Of a stretch of 34,035 nt of DNA, positions 1 through 7,657 are shown piece by piece. The stretch is from the NCBI GenBank assembly GCA_947084925.1, contig CAMTUJ010000035.1, forward strand, positions 1 through 34,035. The letters run 5' to 3'. The DNA comes from JAGPUQ01 sp947084925. Lineage in GTDB: Bacteria > Pseudomonadota > Gammaproteobacteria > Pseudomonadales > Porticoccaceae. The notes under the pieces are model-generated. The model saw only the letters and a program-made list of their open reading frames with translations. It was not told the DNA's origin and searched no databases. Position numbers and translations under genes: made by a program. The stretch's first letter is position 1; every line of letters begins with the position of its first letter.

Positions 1-568
1 AAAGGAAATCCGATTTCGCGAGGTTGGCTTTTTCCGCCACGGCCATGGCGTTGGTCAGTTCGCGTTCAACCTTTTTGCGCACGGAATTGTCGGTACCGAT
101 CAACAGATATCCGATGATATCCCCATAATCGTCACGCAGCGCGGTAATCGACACAATGGCTGGAAAGCGGCTGCCATCCTTGCAGATATAGGTCAATTCA
201 TAGATGTCCTCGATCCCCCGCGATGCCTTGAACGCCAAAGCCTGAAAGCCCGGCGCAATGGCAGTTCCGAGCTCCAGGCTCAGCGCTTGTGCCCGCGCCG
301 TCACTTCCTGAGGATCGTGAATGTCGCTTGGATTTATCTTGTTCACGACTTCGTCGGCCAGGTAGCCCAGCATGCGCTCGGCGCCGACATTGAATAATTG
401 AATGATGCCCTTTTCATCGGTGGCTATAATCGAAAAATTTGCGCTGGTGAGGATCGCGTTCTGCAGGGCCCCCGTTTTGAGCAACGCCTCCTGGCGCCGC
501 ACCTCAGTGATGCGATCGGCCTTGCCTGGATCGTCGGTGAACGGGGGATCGTTTCCTGGTGTGGGCAT
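1..568 (-). CDS. PAS-domain sensor kinase, N-terminal fragment (runs off window)
   Basis: Reading leftward from an ATG at 568-566, the frame stays open to the window edge and gives 189 residues. Residues about 33-160 form a PAS/PAC fold: the NAILTSANFSIIATDEKGII stretch, then GAERMLGY, then the PAC-like DGSRFPAIVSITALRDDYGD and GYLLIGTD. The fragment ends in AEKANLAKSDFL, which in this family is the linker directly before the HisKA dimerisation helix of (often hybrid) histidine kinases. The kinase part lies outside the window. No signal peptide or membrane helix is seen, so the sensor is probably cytosolic; the ligand is unknown. It lies at the edge of the stress-gene cluster. It could instead end in a GGDEF or other output domain, but the linker favours a kinase. 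Confidence 0.8.
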   Translation of the reverse strand, partial: MPTPGNDPPFTDDPGKADRITEVRRQEALLKTGALQNAILTSANFSIIATDEKGIIQLFNVGAERMLGYLADEVVNKINPSDIHDPQEVTARAQALSLELGTAIAPGFQALAFKASRGIEDIYELTYICKDGSRFPAIVSITALRDDYGDIIGYLLIGTDNSVRKKVERELTNAMAVAEKANLAKSDFL

Positions 569-1152
569 GGTTGATTTCCGTGGAAAACCGCCTGAGAAAC
601 TGTGAAAGGGGAATCGCGCCCTTGTTTTGTCTGGAACAGGAGAACGCGGCGCCCCCCAGCATGGAACCTTCCTCTTGCGAGACCACCGTGCATGGTCGGG
701 GTTTTCCGCGCCGGCATCTGTCTGCTAACGCACATAGGCGGGTCATGTCAGCCGGCTGCGCCCGAGCGGGCCTGCCAATCGGATAAGCGAGCGCGAACTC
801 CGAAAACGCCGGTGCCGCCAGCCCGAGCATAGCACCAAGTCCCATTTGGTGCGCCGGCCCGGCGTGCTGCCCACTGGGCAGGCGTCAGGTCGTAGGTCAA
901 GCTTCAACTGGGGACGGGTCGCTCCTCATCCGGAGCGCATTGGACATCCGGGTCGCAGCAGCACCTGTGTTCCAGTAGGCGCTAATCACGCGGCGGGCTT
1001 TTCGTGAATGCCGGGCGCCACTCGAACGATCCCGGCCAGGGAAAAACCTGTCGTCATCGACCTGAAGAAGCACGCCTCAACCACCAGTGTTACAAGTTCC
1101 ACGAACGGATCATCCGCCACGGCAGGCTCATACAAGCGGCAATGGAGCTTCC
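569..1152. other. Gene-free interval between the PAS kinase and the DUF883 gene
   Basis: No convincing coding sequence is present; the short open frames have no family resemblance and no good ribosome site. Two adjacent GC hairpins occur at 851-881 (CGCCGG/CCGGCG, then CTGCCC-act-GGGCAG at 867-881), without a T tract. On the minus strand, 733-716 reads GTGCG-TTAG-CAGAC-AGAT, a degenerate relative of the regulatory site described elsewhere in this cluster. It points toward the PAS kinase, but no good -10 follows, so I do not call it as a site. Confidence 0.5.
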
Positions 1153-1530
1153 TCAGCGACGTGCAAGTACAAAACCAACCACCATACCAACGGCGGCGCT
1201 AACGCCAAGTGTCAGCAACGAGTGCTGATGCAAGTAGCGATTGGTCCGCTTTGTTGCCCTGCGAGCCTGCTCGGCAATCAAATCGCCCATCTCCGCTACG
1301 GACCCCCGCGCCTCCGCCACTTTTTCATTGAGCTTATCCCTGGCCAGCGCCAGATCTTCCCCGGAAAGAGAGGTTGTCCGCTTGATAAGATCCTCGATAT
1401 CCGCGAAAACATTGTGAAATTCCCGGGTCAGAGCAGATACGGAAGGCTCGGCTGCCGCGACTCCTGGGGATGTCAAATCAACACGATGCTTGTTTCCATT
1501 CAATTTCGGAACGTCGGCCTTTGCTTGCAT
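1153..1530 (-). CDS. DUF883 (YqjD/ElaB-like) membrane-anchored protein
   Basis: 125 residues. The central part (about 30-100) is a charged amphipathic helix of the DUF883 type, including FADIEDLIKRTTSLSGEDLA and the RGSVAEMGDLIAEQARRATK region. It is followed by a single C-terminal membrane helix (LLTLGVSAAVGMVVGFVLA) and a terminal RR. YqjD and ElaB of E. coli have this architecture; they sit in the inner membrane by the C-terminal helix, bind ribosomes, and are induced in stationary phase or stress. The N-terminal 30 residues look disordered. The ribosome site is weak (AGGTAAT upstream of the ATG at 1530). The gene is divergent from the CsbD-like gene, and a Crp/Fnr-type site (1661-1678, minus) precedes it. 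Family assignment is firm; the cellular role is inferred. Confidence 0.85.
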   Translation of the reverse strand: MQAKADVPKLNGNKHRVDLTSPGVAAAEPSVSALTREFHNVFADIEDLIKRTTSLSGEDLALARDKLNEKVAEARGSVAEMGDLIAEQARRATKRTNRYLHQHSLLTLGVSAAVGMVVGFVLARR

Positions 1531-1660
1531 GGCTAATTACCTAATCAAGGAGACAAATGAACAAATGGGCCCAGCAACAACCGGGATGCATCCCCGAGCA
1601 TCACATTTCGACCGAGTCCCGAACGCTACAGCGTAGATAATGCGGCGAGTAACCGATGCG

Positions 1661-1678
1661 GTCTGTGCGGCATCGCAC
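1661..1678 (-). promoter_or_regulatory. Putative Crp/Fnr-type activator site 1 (toward DUF883 gene)
   Basis: On the minus strand: GTGCG-ATGC-CGCAC-AGAC, a perfect 5-4-5 palindrome with an AGAC extension. After 18 bases comes CATTAT (1642-1637) as a possible -10. The palindrome centre lies about 28-30 bases before the -10, matching class II Crp/Fnr promoters (centre near -41.5). The assignment to a regulator is inferred. Confidence 0.5.
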
Positions 1679-1727
1679 CATGGAATAATTGCGTACGCGT
1701 CCGGAACAATCAACCGTGATTTTCGAT

Positions 1728-1745
1728 GTACGGCACCGCACAGAC
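1728..1745 (+). promoter_or_regulatory. Putative Crp/Fnr-type activator site 2 (toward CsbD-like gene)
   Basis: GTACG-GCAC-CGCAC-AGAC: one mismatch from the 5-4-5 palindrome, with the same AGAC extension as site 1. Exactly 17 bases later comes TTATTC (1763-1768) as a possible -10; the gene starts at 1838. Confidence 0.5.
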
Positions 1746-1837
1746 ACAGAGCATACTCATGCTTATTCTGATCGAGTGTCATTGACTACTGAAAACCGCG
1801 ACAACCTCACTGTTATCCCGTTCCGCCAGGAGTTTCC

Positions 1838-2221
1838 ATGAACGATCTACTGAAACAAAGTGGAATTATCGGCATGAATTGGAATGCCAGTCAGTCATCG
1901 GGTTTACGTCCCAGCATCGGCGCGCCGTTCAGGCCATTCCCCGCCCGGGCATCCAGGGACACCCCCGTTGGGCCAACTAATGGCAATGGAAGCCTTGTCA
2001 GCGTGCGGCAGGAGCCACAATTTCCGAGCTTGAACAAAATGAAAACCCAATGGAAACAACAGATTGTAGCCGCCAGGATCGCGTGGGCCAGACTATCCAC
2101 CGATGAGCTGATCAGGCTCGACGGCAATCGGCAGGAGCTCGCCCTCCTGATCCAGGAGCGCTACGTCATTACGCCTGACGAGGCTGAAAAACGCGTAAAG
2201 CGGTTTTTCGATTGCCGATAG
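1838..2221 (+). CDS. CsbD-like stress protein with N-terminal extension
   Basis: 127 residues, started at the ATG at 1838 because AGGAG (1828-1832) lies five bases upstream. The C-terminal 65 residues match the CsbD/YjbJ pattern: KMKTQWKQQIVAARIAW, then LSTDELIRLDGNRQELA, then the typical IQERYVITPDEAEKRVKRFF ending. CsbD proteins are small, hydrophilic and very abundant under general stress; their biochemical role is not established. Ordinary members are about 60-70 residues long, so the first 60 residues here (low complexity, rich in Pro, Ser and Gly) are an unusual extension. A later start at the KMKTQ methionine would give a standard-length protein but has no ribosome site. Regulatory site 2 lies about 100 bases upstream. 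Confidence 0.8.
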   Translation: MNDLLKQSGIIGMNWNASQSSGLRPSIGAPFRPFPARASRDTPVGPTNGNGSLVSVRQEPQFPSLNKMKTQWKQQIVAARIAWARLSTDELIRLDGNRQELALLIQERYVITPDEAEKRVKRFFDCR

Positions 2222-2567
2222 CTCCGCGATATTCCACGCCCTGCGACACCAACTGAAGGGCACACGGGATGTGGGGGATTGTCTCGTAGCAGGGTGGCGC
2301 AGGCGTCAAACGTGCGTCACGCCCTTTTCGGTCTTCCACCAACGAAGCTGACGGAAGGCGATGATATAGGAGGTGTTCAACATGAAGCGGTTGCTCTACT
2401 TTTCCGTCACTGCCACAGCGTCCTGCGTCGAACGACGCCGGCAGGGTAGTTGATTTTTCTGACTCAATTTAGCGTTTACACAACCACGTATGTTTGATGT
2501 CGGCGGTCGGTCCGCTTCGAACGCGTTGTTCACATTTACCGTCAACAGTTACCATCAGGACATAATC
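2222..2567. other. Gap between the CsbD-like and BON genes; holds one small ORF
   Basis: Apart from a 23-codon ORF with a very strong ribosome site (2382-2453, listed separately), no gene is seen. A short hairpin GCGTC-GAAC-GACGC (2425-2438) lies inside that ORF, and TGATTTTTC follows its stop. I found no copy of the GTGCG-N4-CGCAC site here, so the BON gene may be controlled differently. Confidence 0.4.
2382..2453 (+). CDS. Small ORF with strong Shine-Dalgarno; possible leader or truncated lipoprotein
   Basis: ATG at 2382 is preceded by a perfect AGGAGGT (2368-2374) with a 7-base spacer, the best ribosome site in this cluster. The 23-residue product begins MKRLLYFSVTATASC, which resembles the start of an entericidin-like lipoprotein signal peptide (basic start, hydrophobic stretch, cysteine), then turns basic (ERRRQGS) and stops. 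It may be the remnant of a small lipoprotein gene cut short by a frameshift or deletion, or a true leader peptide for the BON gene 115 bases downstream. I do not recognise a family with certainty. Confidence 0.35.
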   Translation: MKRLLYFSVTATASCVERRRQGS

Positions 2568-3407
2568 ATGTACACGAAAGTTAAACAATTGGCACTCGTA
2601 TCTTGCGTCGCCTTTTCAGTTATTGCAGCCAGCGCCGCCTTTGCGGCAGATTCCGTGTCTCAGGATATAACCGCGGCCCGGCAGGAAACTCAAATCTGGA
2701 CAACCTATGCTTTAAGTCCCTATTTGCGCGCTCATGACATCAAGGTGTCCGTGCACAATGGAATCGCCACGCTTACCGGCACCGTACAGGAGGATGTCAA
2801 CAGGGACCTGGCGAAACAGATCGCTCTGGGCGTCAGTGGGATCAAGGAAGTGGATAACCAGATACTGGTGCAGGCAGACAGTGCTGCTCCCGTACGGTCA
2901 TCGGACCGCAGTTACGGCGATGTGATCGACGACGCCACCATCACTGCGACAATCAAGTCGAAGTTGGTGTGGAGCAAGCATACCGATGGTCTGACTACCG
3001 ACGTTGATACGAAATTCGGCAAGGTGACGCTCACGGGTACCGCCGATAGCCCCGCGGCCAAGGATTTTGCTGGTCGCCTCGCGCTGAATACCCGTGGCGT
3101 AATGTCCGTGGACAACCGACTGGTCGTCAATGGAACCAAGCCCACTGTAACCGATAACGTCAAACACTCCGCGGACGTGGCCGAACAGAAGATCGATGAT
3201 GGCTGGATTACCACCAAGGTCAAATCCACCTATCTGTATTCCGCCAACGTAAACGGCTCCAATATCGACGTAAGCACCGTGGGCGGCATCGTTACGCTGA
3301 GCGGCAAGGTAAGCAGCGGTGCCGAGCGTGCCCTGGCCATCGAACTTGCGAACAACGTGCGCGGGGTCAAGAGCGTCAACTCTCAAAACCTTACTGTTCT
3401 GAAATAA
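2568..3407 (+). CDS. Periplasmic protein with three BON domains (OsmY-like)
   Basis: 279 residues from the ATG at 2568 (AGGA at 2557-2560). An upstream in-frame ATG at 2490 would put 26 unlikely residues before a clear signal peptide, so I reject it. Signal peptide: MYTKVKQLALVSCVAFSVIA, cleaved after SAAFA. Three BON repeats follow, at about 40-100, 115-185 and 205-275. Each has the pattern of hydrophobic strand, G-x-(V/I)-x-L-x-G, then a helix ending in V-x-x-V-x-N; examples are GIATLTGTVQED, GKVTLTGTADSP and GIVTLSGKVSSG. BON proteins such as OsmY are periplasmic, bind membranes or phospholipid, and are induced by osmotic stress. A strong terminator follows directly, so the gene is transcribed separately from the phospholipase D-like gene. 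Confidence 0.88.
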   Translation: MYTKVKQLALVSCVAFSVIAASAAFAADSVSQDITAARQETQIWTTYALSPYLRAHDIKVSVHNGIATLTGTVQEDVNRDLAKQIALGVSGIKEVDNQILVQADSAAPVRSSDRSYGDVIDDATITATIKSKLVWSKHTDGLTTDVDTKFGKVTLTGTADSPAAKDFAGRLALNTRGVMSVDNRLVVNGTKPTVTDNVKHSADVAEQKIDDGWITTKVKSTYLYSANVNGSNIDVSTVGGIVTLSGKVSSGAERALAIELANNVRGVKSVNSQNLTVLK

Positions 3408-3420
3408 CTTCCTCGACTAA

Positions 3421-3467
3421 ACCGCTGCGTATCCGAGATCAAAGAGATGCGCAGCGGTCTTTTTTTG
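3421..3467 (+). terminator. Rho-independent terminator after the BON gene
   Basis: Thirteen-base stem: ACCGCTGCGTATC (3421-3433) pairs with GATGCGCAGCGGT (3446-3458), with one T-G wobble and a 12-base loop, followed directly by a run of seven T. It overlaps the extreme 5' end of the longest possible frame of the next gene, which argues for the later start used there. Confidence 0.92.
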
Positions 3468-3551
3468 TTCATAAGTCAGTTGCGTGATGGAACCTCGCTC
3501 CGCAACTGTGCTTACGTAACTCAGCAGTTCTCCATCTTATGCGATTGTCGA

Positions 3552-4946
3552 ATGAATCGATGGGATATCCGCGGCTTTCCACGCATCTCGGCAATGCTGT
3601 GCCTTGGCCTTGTGGCGGGCTGTAGTTCCCTGCCCACCATTGTTCCGGACATGGCACGCGGTCCCGCGGCGCGAGTGCAAATCGACGGAACGCAAGGACC
3701 GCTGTCAGCCCAGCGCAGCAAGGCGATACTGGACGGGCTCAAAACCAATGGTGTGGAAACAAACATTTTCGATCGCCACCTTGCGGTTGAACAGGCCATT
3801 GTTGGCAGTCCCCTGACGGCGGGCAACAAGGTTGAACTGCTCCAGGACGGGCCAGCCACCTATAGCGCCATGATGTTCGCGATCGAAGGAGCGCGTGACC
3901 ATATCAATATGGAGACCTACATTCTCGATGACGACGACGTCGGTCGGCGTTTCGCCACGGCATTGGTTGCCAAGCAGCTCGAGGGTGTACAGGTCAATCT
4001 GATTCGCGACAGCGTGGGCACGCTGGGGACACCGTCCGAGTTTTTTGCCGGTCTCTCCAACGCCGGCGTCAATATACTGGAGTTCAACCCGCTCAATCCC
4101 CTTATAGCCAAGGCAGGCTGGGATGTGAACCAGCGCGACCACCGCAAGCTTTTGATAGTTGACGGACGCATGGCTTTTCTTGGCGGCATCAATATCAGCA
4201 GTGTTTATTCTGGCGGTTCGTTCAGCCAACACTCCCGGAAGCGACCCGGTGGGGCACTCCCCTGGCGCGACACTGATCTGCAATTGGAAGGGCCGGTGGT
4301 CAGTGAACTTCAAAAACTTTTCATTGATACCTGGGAACGGCAAAAGGGGGAACCCCTGGCCGAGCGCAACTACTTTCCACCTCCGGAGATCAAAGGCAAC
4401 GACGTTGTGCGTGCGATCGGCAGCTCGCCGGATGAGCCCTACAGCTTGATTTACGCGACACTGATCTCGGCTCTGCGCAGCGCGGAAACCGAGATTTGGC
4501 TGACCAATGCCTACTTTGTACCCGATCCGCAGCTTCTGGCGGCCTTGAAGGAAGCGGCCGCCCGCGGGGTTGACGTAAAGCTCATACTTCCCAGCAGCAC
4601 CGATTCGTGGCTCGTTTTTCATGCCGGGCGCGCCTATTACGCCGAGCTACTGATCGCGGGCGTCAAGCTTTACGAACGCCGCGGAGTCTTGCTGCACGTC
4701 AAATCAGCGGTGATCGACGGCGTGTGGTCCACTGTTGGCTCGACCAATCTGGACTGGCGAAGCTTTCTGCACAATCAGGAGATCAACGCTGTGGTTCTCG
4801 GGCCTGAATTCGGCGACGAGATGCGACGCGTGTTTCTCGCCGATCTTGCCCAATCGAAAATGGTTTCACTCAAGCAGTGGCGGCATCGCACGTTGGATGC
4901 AAGAGCGAAGGAGCTGATCGGCCGGCTGTGGGAATATTGGCTGTGA
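3552..4946 (+). CDS. Phospholipase D-superfamily lipoprotein, cardiolipin synthase-like
   Basis: 464 residues from the ATG at 3552. Starts further upstream fall in the terminator; a start at 3594 is also possible, and no good ribosome site is seen at either. The N-terminus has a signal ending in the lipobox LVAGC, so it is probably a lipoprotein. Two HKD catalytic motifs are present: HRKLLIVDG around residue 198, and HVKSAVIDG followed by GSTNLDWRS around residue 380. The second reads H-x-K-x4-D, as required. This two-HKD layout is that of bacterial cardiolipin synthases and related phosphatidyltransferases. A lipoprotein anchor instead of N-terminal membrane helices is less usual and suggests a periplasmic active site. 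The next gene overlaps its stop codon (GTGA), so the two are probably co-translated. Exact substrate is unknown. Confidence 0.85.
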   Translation: MNRWDIRGFPRISAMLCLGLVAGCSSLPTIVPDMARGPAARVQIDGTQGPLSAQRSKAILDGLKTNGVETNIFDRHLAVEQAIVGSPLTAGNKVELLQDGPATYSAMMFAIEGARDHINMETYILDDDDVGRRFATALVAKQLEGVQVNLIRDSVGTLGTPSEFFAGLSNAGVNILEFNPLNPLIAKAGWDVNQRDHRKLLIVDGRMAFLGGINISSVYSGGSFSQHSRKRPGGALPWRDTDLQLEGPVVSELQKLFIDTWERQKGEPLAERNYFPPPEIKGNDVVRAIGSSPDEPYSLIYATLISALRSAETEIWLTNAYFVPDPQLLAALKEAAARGVDVKLILPSSTDSWLVFHAGRAYYAELLIAGVKLYERRGVLLHVKSAVIDGVWSTVGSTNLDWRSFLHNQEINAVVLGPEFGDEMRRVFLADLAQSKMVSLKQWRHRTLDARAKELIGRLWEYWL

Positions 4947-5956
4947 CGCACGAACATGACGCCGCCGAGTGTCCGGGCGCTCGCCTGCCTCGCCGCGAAG
5001 CGCGGACTTTGGATGTCGCGGTGCGAGACAACGCAAGAATCAGGCTAGGCACGTCTGGTTTCGCCGGATACTCAACGTTGGCGTGGATCACGTTATTTTT
5101 CATGCTGGGTCATGGCCCGTTCGTGCTCGCGCAGAACGCTGAGTCGCTGACGTCGCATTATTCCGCATTGCGCGGACAATTGGCCAACAATCAATTCCAG
5201 CGGCCGCTTTACCTTGAGTCCAGTGAAACCAAAGATACCATCACGGGCGAGATCTACGCGCTGCTCCAACAACCCTATGCATTGGTGGCGCCTGCGCTTC
5301 GGGATGTCGGTCACTGGTGCGACATTCTCATTCTGCATCTCAACGTGAAGCGTTGTATCTCCACCAGCCCGAAAGCCGACGACACACTGAGCATCAATAT
5401 CGGGCGAAAATTCGACCAGCCGCTCAGCGATACCTATTTGTTCGAGTTTCATTACAACGAGGTGGCGAACACATCCGACTATCTGCAACTCGAACTAAAC
5501 GCGGAGCAAGGGCCGCTGAGCACGAGCCGATACCGCATAGCACTGGAACTCACCGGGATCGATGCACAGCGCAGCTTCCTCCACATGTCTTATTCGTATT
5601 CTTACGGCACCGCCGCCCGCGTGGCCGTGCTGGGTTATCTGGCGACCATCGGTCGTGACAAAGTTGGCTTCAGCATTGCACAGGTCAGTGCCGCCGGTCA
5701 GCCGATCCACATAGGCGGTATGCGGGGCGTGATCGAACGCAATACCATGCGGTATTACCTGGCGGTGGAATCCTACCTCGGTGCATTGTCGACGCCAATG
5801 CCCGAGAGGATCGAAAAGCGCCTGAACGACTGGTACGCAGGAGTGGAGCGCTATCCGGCTCAGCTGCACGAACTCGAGCGCGGTGAATACCTCGATATGA
5901 AGCACAGTGAGCTGCTCCGTCAGCAGGTGCCAGTTTCATCTGCTCAAGGAAGGTGA
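4943..5956 (+). CDS. Unknown secreted protein coupled to the phospholipase D-like gene
   Basis: I do not recognise this family. I start it at the GTG at 4943, which overlaps the TGA of the phospholipase gene (GTGA); the frame is open back to 4877, and another GTG near 5020 is possible. A hydrophobic stretch (TLAWITLFFMLGHGPFVLAQ) looks like a signal peptide cleaved before NAES, so the mature part (about 285 residues) is probably periplasmic or outer-membrane associated. It contains two cysteines close together (GHWCDILILHLNVKRC) that could form a disulfide, alternating polar/hydrophobic segments (TYLFEFHYNEV, RYRIALELTG, HMSYSYSYG) suggesting beta structure, and a charged helical C-terminus. 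Coupling suggests it works with or on the same lipid as its neighbour; that is inference. Confidence 0.7.
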   Translation: MTHEHDAAECPGARLPRREARTLDVAVRDNARIRLGTSGFAGYSTLAWITLFFMLGHGPFVLAQNAESLTSHYSALRGQLANNQFQRPLYLESSETKDTITGEIYALLQQPYALVAPALRDVGHWCDILILHLNVKRCISTSPKADDTLSINIGRKFDQPLSDTYLFEFHYNEVANTSDYLQLELNAEQGPLSTSRYRIALELTGIDAQRSFLHMSYSYSYGTAARVAVLGYLATIGRDKVGFSIAQVSAAGQPIHIGGMRGVIERNTMRYYLAVESYLGALSTPMPERIEKRLNDWYAGVERYPAQLHELERGEYLDMKHSELLRQQVPVSSAQGR

Positions 5957-6006
5957 GCTGGCAGCGTTCCTGCAGCCGACTGCGTTTTCTGGAAATCAGA
6001 TTCCAT

Positions 6007-6024
6007 GCGCGTCAGCGCACAGAT
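6007..6024 (+). promoter_or_regulatory. Putative Crp/Fnr-type activator site 4 (toward glycine-zipper gene)
   Basis: GCGCG-TCAG-CGCAC-AGAT: one mismatch from the palindrome, with the extension AGAT. After 18 bases comes GACAAT (6043-6048). It is the farthest of the set from its gene (ATG 6217). On its own it would be unremarkable in GC-rich DNA. Confidence 0.35.
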
Positions 6025-6216
6025 GCTGTTCCACGAACATGGGACAATCTCATCGCAACGGGGATTTCTCGAAGCAAGTGTTGTTGGGAGCTGCTTCCGC
6101 ACCGTTGATCTCATTATCCGGCGCGCAATCATTCTTCGGTCAGGGCGCGCGCGTTGCGGTTGGTTTTGAGCAGCGCTCAGGTTACTTGGTTCTTTGGTTT
6201 AACGACGAGGTTTTCA

Positions 6217-6432
6217 ATGAAAACGATGCATAGACGTTTTGGCAGCGCGACCGCCATGGTCCTTCTGGTCAGCCTGGCCGGTTGTAGCGGAATGTCCGCA
6301 CGCGATAAAAGCACCGCGGTTGGGGCTGGGGTCGGCGCTATCGGCGGCGCGGTTCTTACGGGAGGCAGCGCGGTCGGCACGGTTGGCGGCGCAGCCGTGG
6401 GCGGCGTGATAGGGCGCGAGGTTGGCAAGTAA
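6217..6432 (+). CDS. Glycine-zipper lipoprotein (OsmB-like)
   Basis: 71 residues, started at the ATG at 6217 with GAGG at 6207-6210; an in-frame ATG at 6154 lacks support. A lipoprotein signal ends in the lipobox LAGC (MVLLVSLAGCSGM). The rest is a glycine-zipper repeat, AVGAGVGAIGGAVLTGG then VGTVGGAAVGGVIGREVG, with small residues spaced for tight helix packing in membranes. E. coli OsmB, an osmotically induced lipoprotein, has the same build and length. It lies alone between two minus-strand or unrelated units. Its role is probably envelope stress protection; no enzyme activity is expected. Confidence 0.85.
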   Translation: MKTMHRRFGSATAMVLLVSLAGCSGMSARDKSTAVGAGVGAIGGAVLTGGSAVGTVGGAAVGGVIGREVGK

Positions 6433-6677
6433 CAACGGTCAAGGTTTCGCCTTGCGCCACGGCTGATGTGCATGTGTACCGGAAGGATGGCTCCGCTGAA
6501 CCAACCGCCACCTTTCGCGCAGGGAAAGATGCCCGCTGCTCTTTTGGCGGATGCCTGTCTGCCGATGCGACCGGCTTCAGGCTTTCAGATGGCATGTCGG
6601 CCCCTGCCCTCCCCGGAGGGATCGTTCCCGGCCGCGCCCCGATACCCTGACTCTGCGGGCAGCTCGGCTGCTGGAAT

Positions 6678-7436
6678 TTACCGCGCCGAGAGGTAGGGCA
6701 GCAGACGATCGGTTTCCCTCTTGACTACGGCGTAGCACTCGCAACTCATCTCCTCCAGTTTCGATCGGTCCAGCACCTCGATGTGGCCCCGACGGTAATT
6801 GATCACTCCAGCCCGCTGCAATTTGCCGGCGGCCTCGGTGACTCCTTCGCGCCGCACGCCCAGCATGTTGGCGATCAGCTCCTGGGTCATGATCAGTCGA
6901 TTGCCTGACAGGCGGTCCAGCGAAAGCAGGAGCCAGCGGCACAGCTGCTGGTCGATCCCATGATGGCGGTTGCAGACCGCGGTCTGGGACATCTGGGTGA
7001 TAAGCGCCTGCGTGTAACGTAACAGCAGGTTTTGTAGCTCGCCGTGCCGATTGAACTCCTCCATGAGGCGCTCCCCCAGCAGGCGGTACGCCGTTCCCGC
7101 GCTTTGTACGATAGCCCGACTCGGCGTGCTCTCGCCGCCCATGAACAGGGAAACACCGATGATCCCCTCGTTGCCCACCACCGAGATTTCCGCGGAGGCA
7201 CCGCTTTCCATCACATAAAGCAGGGACACGATGGCGTCGGTCGGGAAAAAAACATGGCGCTGGGTATCCCCGGATTCATAGAGAATCTTGCCCAGTGGCA
7301 ACGCCACGGGTTCGAGCTCCGGAAAAACGCGGTTCTGGACCTCAGTTGGCAACGCCGCCAGAAGGCGGTTATGCCGCGGTGTGGGCTGCTCGGGCACTTC
7401 AACGTCCTTTCGCGTGGGGGCCGAGGGAATGCGCAT
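6678..7436 (-). CDS. Crp/Fnr-family transcriptional regulator
   Basis: 252 residues. A cyclic-nucleotide-binding-type beta roll spans about 35-150 (PLGKILYESGDTQRHVFFP, then VVGNEGIIGVSLFMGG), followed by the long dimerisation helix and a C-terminal Crp-type winged helix at about 165-240. The turn and recognition helix read TQELIANMLGVRREGVTEAA. Aligned by eye with CRP, the RE pair corresponds to R180-E181, while the R185 position is E. There is no N-terminal cysteine cluster, so this is not an oxygen-sensing Fnr; the conserved cAMP-binding arginine-serine pair is also not obvious. The ligand is unknown. It lies amid the stress genes, and five 5-4-5 palindromic sites are found around it (1661, 1728, 6007, 7573, 7960). 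I infer that it controls them. Confidence 0.9.
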   Translation of the reverse strand: MRIPSAPTRKDVEVPEQPTPRHNRLLAALPTEVQNRVFPELEPVALPLGKILYESGDTQRHVFFPTDAIVSLLYVMESGASAEISVVGNEGIIGVSLFMGGESTPSRAIVQSAGTAYRLLGERLMEEFNRHGELQNLLLRYTQALITQMSQTAVCNRHHGIDQQLCRWLLLSLDRLSGNRLIMTQELIANMLGVRREGVTEAAGKLQRAGVINYRRGHIEVLDRSKLEEMSCECYAVVKRETDRLLPYLSAR

Positions 7437-7572
7437 CAGATTCGAAAAATAGCATGGCGGTCACATTCCGCGCCAGTGCATTTGCTGTTTTGGAGACTCC
7501 GGCCAAGCGGGGGCCCCGGGGATAGCGGCGAGTTTTGATTACGGCCTGGCCACGGCATCGGATAGCGGCAGC

Positions 7573-7590
7573 GTGCGCTTTCGCACCGAC
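7573..7590 (+). promoter_or_regulatory. Putative Crp/Fnr-type activator site 3 (toward Lmo0937-like gene)
   Basis: GTGCG-CTTT-CGCAC-CGAC: a perfect 5-4-5 palindrome with extension CGAC. Exactly 17 bases later comes TTAATG (7608-7613) as a possible -10; the gene starts at 7658. It lies between the regulator gene (divergent, start 7436) and the small membrane protein gene, so it could also affect the regulator itself. Confidence 0.55.
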
Positions 7591-7657
7591 TTGATCCGGC
7601 TGCCGCGTTAATGTGGTGGTACCAGATTCTGGTCAGCCATAACGCGGAGGCTCGGAC

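Larger units (their letters stand above)
1531..1837. promoter_or_regulatory. Divergent promoter region, DUF883 gene / CsbD-like gene
   Basis: This 307-base gap holds two oppositely oriented copies of one site. Together they make a 10-base perfect inverted repeat (GTCTGTGCGG at 1661-1670, CCGCACAGAC at 1736-1745). Each copy points outward to the gene it precedes. The open frame on the minus strand here (1537-1782) has no recognisable protein character and is not called. Confidence 0.6.

Noticed and set aside
716..733. Sixth regulatory site in front of the PAS kinase
   Set aside because: The left half is perfect, but the right half has two mismatches and no -10-like sequence follows at 17-18 bases.
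1537..1782. 81-codon minus-strand frame in the divergent promoter region
   Set aside because: No ribosome site or family character, and it would cover both regulatory sites.
2451..2470. TTGAT...TCAA sequence upstream of the BON gene as an Fnr box
   Set aside because: The half-site spacing is wrong (8 instead of 4) and the second half is not ATCAA.
6468..6650. Small plus-strand frame after the glycine-zipper gene (MHVYRKDGSAEPTATFRAGK...)
   Set aside because: It reads somewhat protein-like, but has no ribosome site, no family I recognise and an Ala/Pro-rich end; not enough support.
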